Below, in pieces: positions 61,675-64,000 of a stretch of 64,000 nucleotides of DNA (its first letter is position 1; each line of letters opens with the position of its first letter). Source of the stretch: Epiperipatus broadwayi. Taxonomy: Eukaryota > Onychophora > Udeonychophora > Euonychophora > Peripatidae. Location of the stretch: positions 1,500,501-1,564,500 of the forward strand of contig JAQFVV010012419.1 of NCBI GenBank assembly GCA_028023455.1, in the 5' to 3' direction. The notes under the pieces were generated by a model. The model made no database searches and had not been told where the DNA came from. It saw only the letters and a program-made list of their open reading frames with translations. The translations under genes were made by a program, and so were the position numbers.

Positions 61675-62463
61675 AAATCTAAAGGAGTGAAAGTAAATGA
61701 AGATTATTTAAGTAATTTAGATTTTGCAGATGATGTAGTTGTTTTTGTAACTAATGTTTTAGAGCTGCAGGGTTAGGGTTAGGGTTAGTTGGAGGAGTTA
61801 TCAGATGAAAGTAGGACTAAAGATAAATGTTAAAAAGATAAAAGTAATGTTTAATGGATTTTCTCAAAATATGAAAATAAAGATTGATTATGATGAGTTA
61901 GAAAAAATGAACAGTTAGAAATACCTTGGTCAGATTATTAATACAGATGAAAACATAATGGGTGAAATTAATCATAAAATTAAACTTGGTTGGAGTGCTT
62001 TTGGTAGAAATAACTTGATACTAAAAGTAAATATGCCTATGTGTTCGAAAAGAAAAGTTTTTAATAAATGTGTTTTACCAATTCTTATTTATGGATCTGA
62101 GACTTGGACACTTAATAGAAGAACAATACAGAGACTTCAGACCACTCAAAGAAGTATGGACAGATGCATGTTGGGATTAACAAGAAGAGATTGAAAAAAC
62201 AATGTATGGGTAAGAGAACAAACAGGTGTTACTGACCTCATTAAAAAAATTGAAAGACTGAAGTGGAGTTGAGCTGGACATATTGCTAGAAAAGATGATA
62301 ATAGATGGACAATTGAAATTTTAAATTGGATTTCAAGAGATTGTAAAAGACCCAGAAAGAGATCACATGTGAGATGGATGGATGAAATAAGAAAGTGTGC
62401 AGAGGTGGTGTGGAGAAGAGAAGCTAAAGATCGGAGATGGATTGAATTCAGAGAGACCTCCAT
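61675..62463 (+). pseudogene. RTE RT palm and C-terminal domain remnant (copy C)
   Basis: Includes LDFADDVVVFV (the catalytic FADD retained, about 61718-61750), then the telomeric insertion, KVGLKINVKKIKVMF, and from 61958 NHKIKLGWSAFGRNNLIL and RRTIQRLQTTQRSMDRCMLG. Later the WSWAGHIA segment contains a stop (WS*AGHIA at about 62270), followed by DDNRWTIEILNWISRDCKRP. Non-functional. Confidence 0.78.
61770..61788 (+). repeat. Interstitial telomere-like tract (GGGTTA)3G
   Basis: GGGTTAGGGTTAGGGTTAG replaces about 8-10 bp of RTE sequence between CTGCAG and GAGGAGTTA(T/G)C, where copies A and B read GAAATGTTGC. Three perfect TTAGGG units inside a transposon are unlikely by chance. Confidence 0.85.
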
Positions 62464-62505
62464 CCAGCAGTGGATTGATAATGGTTGATGATGATGATGA
62501 CCCTA

Positions 62506-64000
62506 ATAAAATAAACAATTTATTTATAATTTTAAAGAATTAATTTAATCGACAATTTCAGAAAAACTGTATTCTATCAAGCACTATAATAATCATTACA
62601 TGTAATATGTATATGCTTTTTTGGTTATCTCAATTATCTTTTCTCAACAAAACATATATAATTTTATTTAAAAATGTCTATAAATGCCTCAGTGGTTGCC
62701 CTATATTACATGTTTATAGGGGTTGATGGTGATCATAGAATCACAATTACCGTAGAAAACTGTTATAACTAATCCATGCATATCAATTTATTGCATATTA
62801 GGTGAATATTATAAGAAACTGATAATTGATTTGGTAGTTAAACATAATTTTATTTCCATAACTTATTCAGGGTAATGCAATAAAAACAAGTTGTAAGACA
62901 TAAATTTTTAAATTTTATGTTTACTTCGTACATATTGTTCTTTATATTTTGAAATAAATTTATGAGTAATATTATCACTCATGCATTGTTAAGTAAATTC
63001 TTTGTTAATATATAAAATGAACATCACTAACTTATTGTCTAAAGTTCCAACTAATTTGGCATCTATTCATCACACTGTTTTGATGGAATGGCAATCATAA
63101 TAAAAAGAAATACCTGATATGTAAAACTATGAATCTCATCGAGTAATTCTGCTTTAAATTAACTTTTGATATTTTATTTCCTTTTATGTTTTCTGCTTTA
63201 GTTTTAGTTGCAATTATTTTCATATCAAATTTCTACATAATTGATCAATTGAATTTTTATAAGCTTTATTTCACTATTGAGTCTTACGCAAAACATGTGT
63301 ACATTTATTTAAGGTATATTATATTAAATTACAGGAAAGTATTACCATTAGTTAGATTTAGTAGGCATTTGAAAAATAATATTTAAAAAAAAAGTGATGG
63401 TGCTTTTATTCAAACAGTGAATACAAGTGAGAGATTTGTTATGAAACTAAAATTCTGAACTACTAATAAGTAAATTTGTGGTATAGGTACAATTATATAA
63501 TTCATGATAAGTTTTTATAATTCTTTTAAATGGAAAATAATTTTAAAAATTGATATGAAATATATATCTACATAAATTTTAAATTTTATTCAGTTAAGTT
63601 AATTTAAAAATCTTACTTTTCAGACACTAATAACCTCTACCTTTACTTGCAGCCCATATATAAGAACAGATTAAGTTCAAATTTACGAAGATAAGATAAT
63701 AATCATATAATGTTTTGAAATAGTTACCACTAAGTTGAAACAAACTAATTAATTTGCATCTTTTTATACCATACATAAAAATCAAGCTCTGTGATTTTAT
63801 CTAAATTGTGGAATAAATTTACATTTAACATTATCTTATAAAAATGTATTAAAAATCACAATGTTTATCATGAATAAATTACTAATATCTCAACTGTTTT
63901 AAATCAAAATAATAAAAATATACTATTAAAGACTTAAGAAATAATTTAGATGTTTCAGGATTTTTTCATAAATTTATAAAATTTATAATTAACAAATTAT
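62506..64000. other. AT-rich non-coding stretch, nothing recognised
   Basis: Only small chance ORFs, for example 63186-63386, which is hydrophobic at its start but without family resemblance. Confidence 0.55.

Larger units (their letters stand above)
61510..62505 (+). mobile_element. RTE-clade LINE, 5'-truncated copy C
   Basis: Plus-strand homology to copy B begins at ATTGTCATATTTTAAAGAAT (coding YCHILKN in copy B) and runs to the 3' tail TTGATAATGGTTGATGATGA at 62473-62500. It is more diverged from copies A and B than they are from each other, with several in-frame stops. A telomere-like tract interrupts it at 61770-61788. Confidence 0.88.

Overview
The window is strongly AT-rich eukaryotic (metazoan-type) genomic DNA. 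I could not find a host protein-coding gene with recognisable exons. Nearly everything that can be identified is mobile-element debris in A/T-rich, microsatellite-rich DNA: Penelope-like elements (PLEs), RTE-clade LINEs, hAT-family remnants, a tRNA-derived SINE, foldback repeats, and small repeats that carry hammerhead-ribozyme-like cores. The taxon is not resolved. A short TTAGGG-type telomeric tract, U2-derived sequence, PLEs, RTEs and a ZBED5-like hAT all fit an invertebrate animal with an AT-rich genome.

Layout. 0.15-1.1 kb: decayed PLE endonuclease piece with about 68-bp inverted ends. 6.0-6.7 kb: diverged foldback repeat. 11.9-12.9 kb: about 1-kb near-palindrome made from two opposed copies of a PLE GIY-YIG tail. 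13.95-14.06 kb: tRNA-derived SINE. 18.5-20.0 kb: PLE-tail foldback, then an array of about 399-bp units (two head-to-tail, one inverted), each with a hammerhead-like ribozyme. 20-35 kb: mostly featureless AT-rich DNA with foldbacks, direct repeats, a long (TA)n tract and one GC-rich island at 33.45-33.75 kb. 35-46 kb: RTE fragments, another foldback repeat, a 5'-truncated RTE (40.4-42.5 kb), a PLE with RT and GIY-YIG sequence (42.7-44.2 kb), further hammerhead-bearing repeats, a large trinucleotide microsatellite, a retro-inserted U2 snRNA fragment with a 15-bp target duplication, and a 399-bp hAT MITE with an 8-bp target duplication. 47.3-48.1 kb: diverged relatives of the 18-20 kb ribozyme repeat as a foldback. 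48.3-49.8 kb: ZBED5-like hAT transposase relic. 52-54.6 kb: ribozyme-family fragments and an older LINE RT scrap. 54.8-58.07 kb: the most complete RTE element (794-codon endonuclease-RT frame), ending directly at 24 bases identical to an Illumina TruSeq adapter, which marks an assembly artefact. 58.5-59.2 kb: a second PLE lineage, decayed. 61.4-62.5 kb: 5'-truncated RTE with an internal (GGGTTA)3 tract.

How it fits together. The most notable system is a set of small non-coding repeats (about 150-400 bp) with hammerhead cores. They occur in tandem or inverted arrangement, usually against (TA)n tracts, alongside PLEs that carry hammerhead-like motifs in their own tails. This is the organisation expected of animal retrozymes: self-cleaving RNA circles probably mobilised in trans by a PLE reverse transcriptase. 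In two diverged subfamilies ribozyme stems I and III differ in sequence but stay paired. That supports function in the past, and possibly now for the 18-20 kb array.
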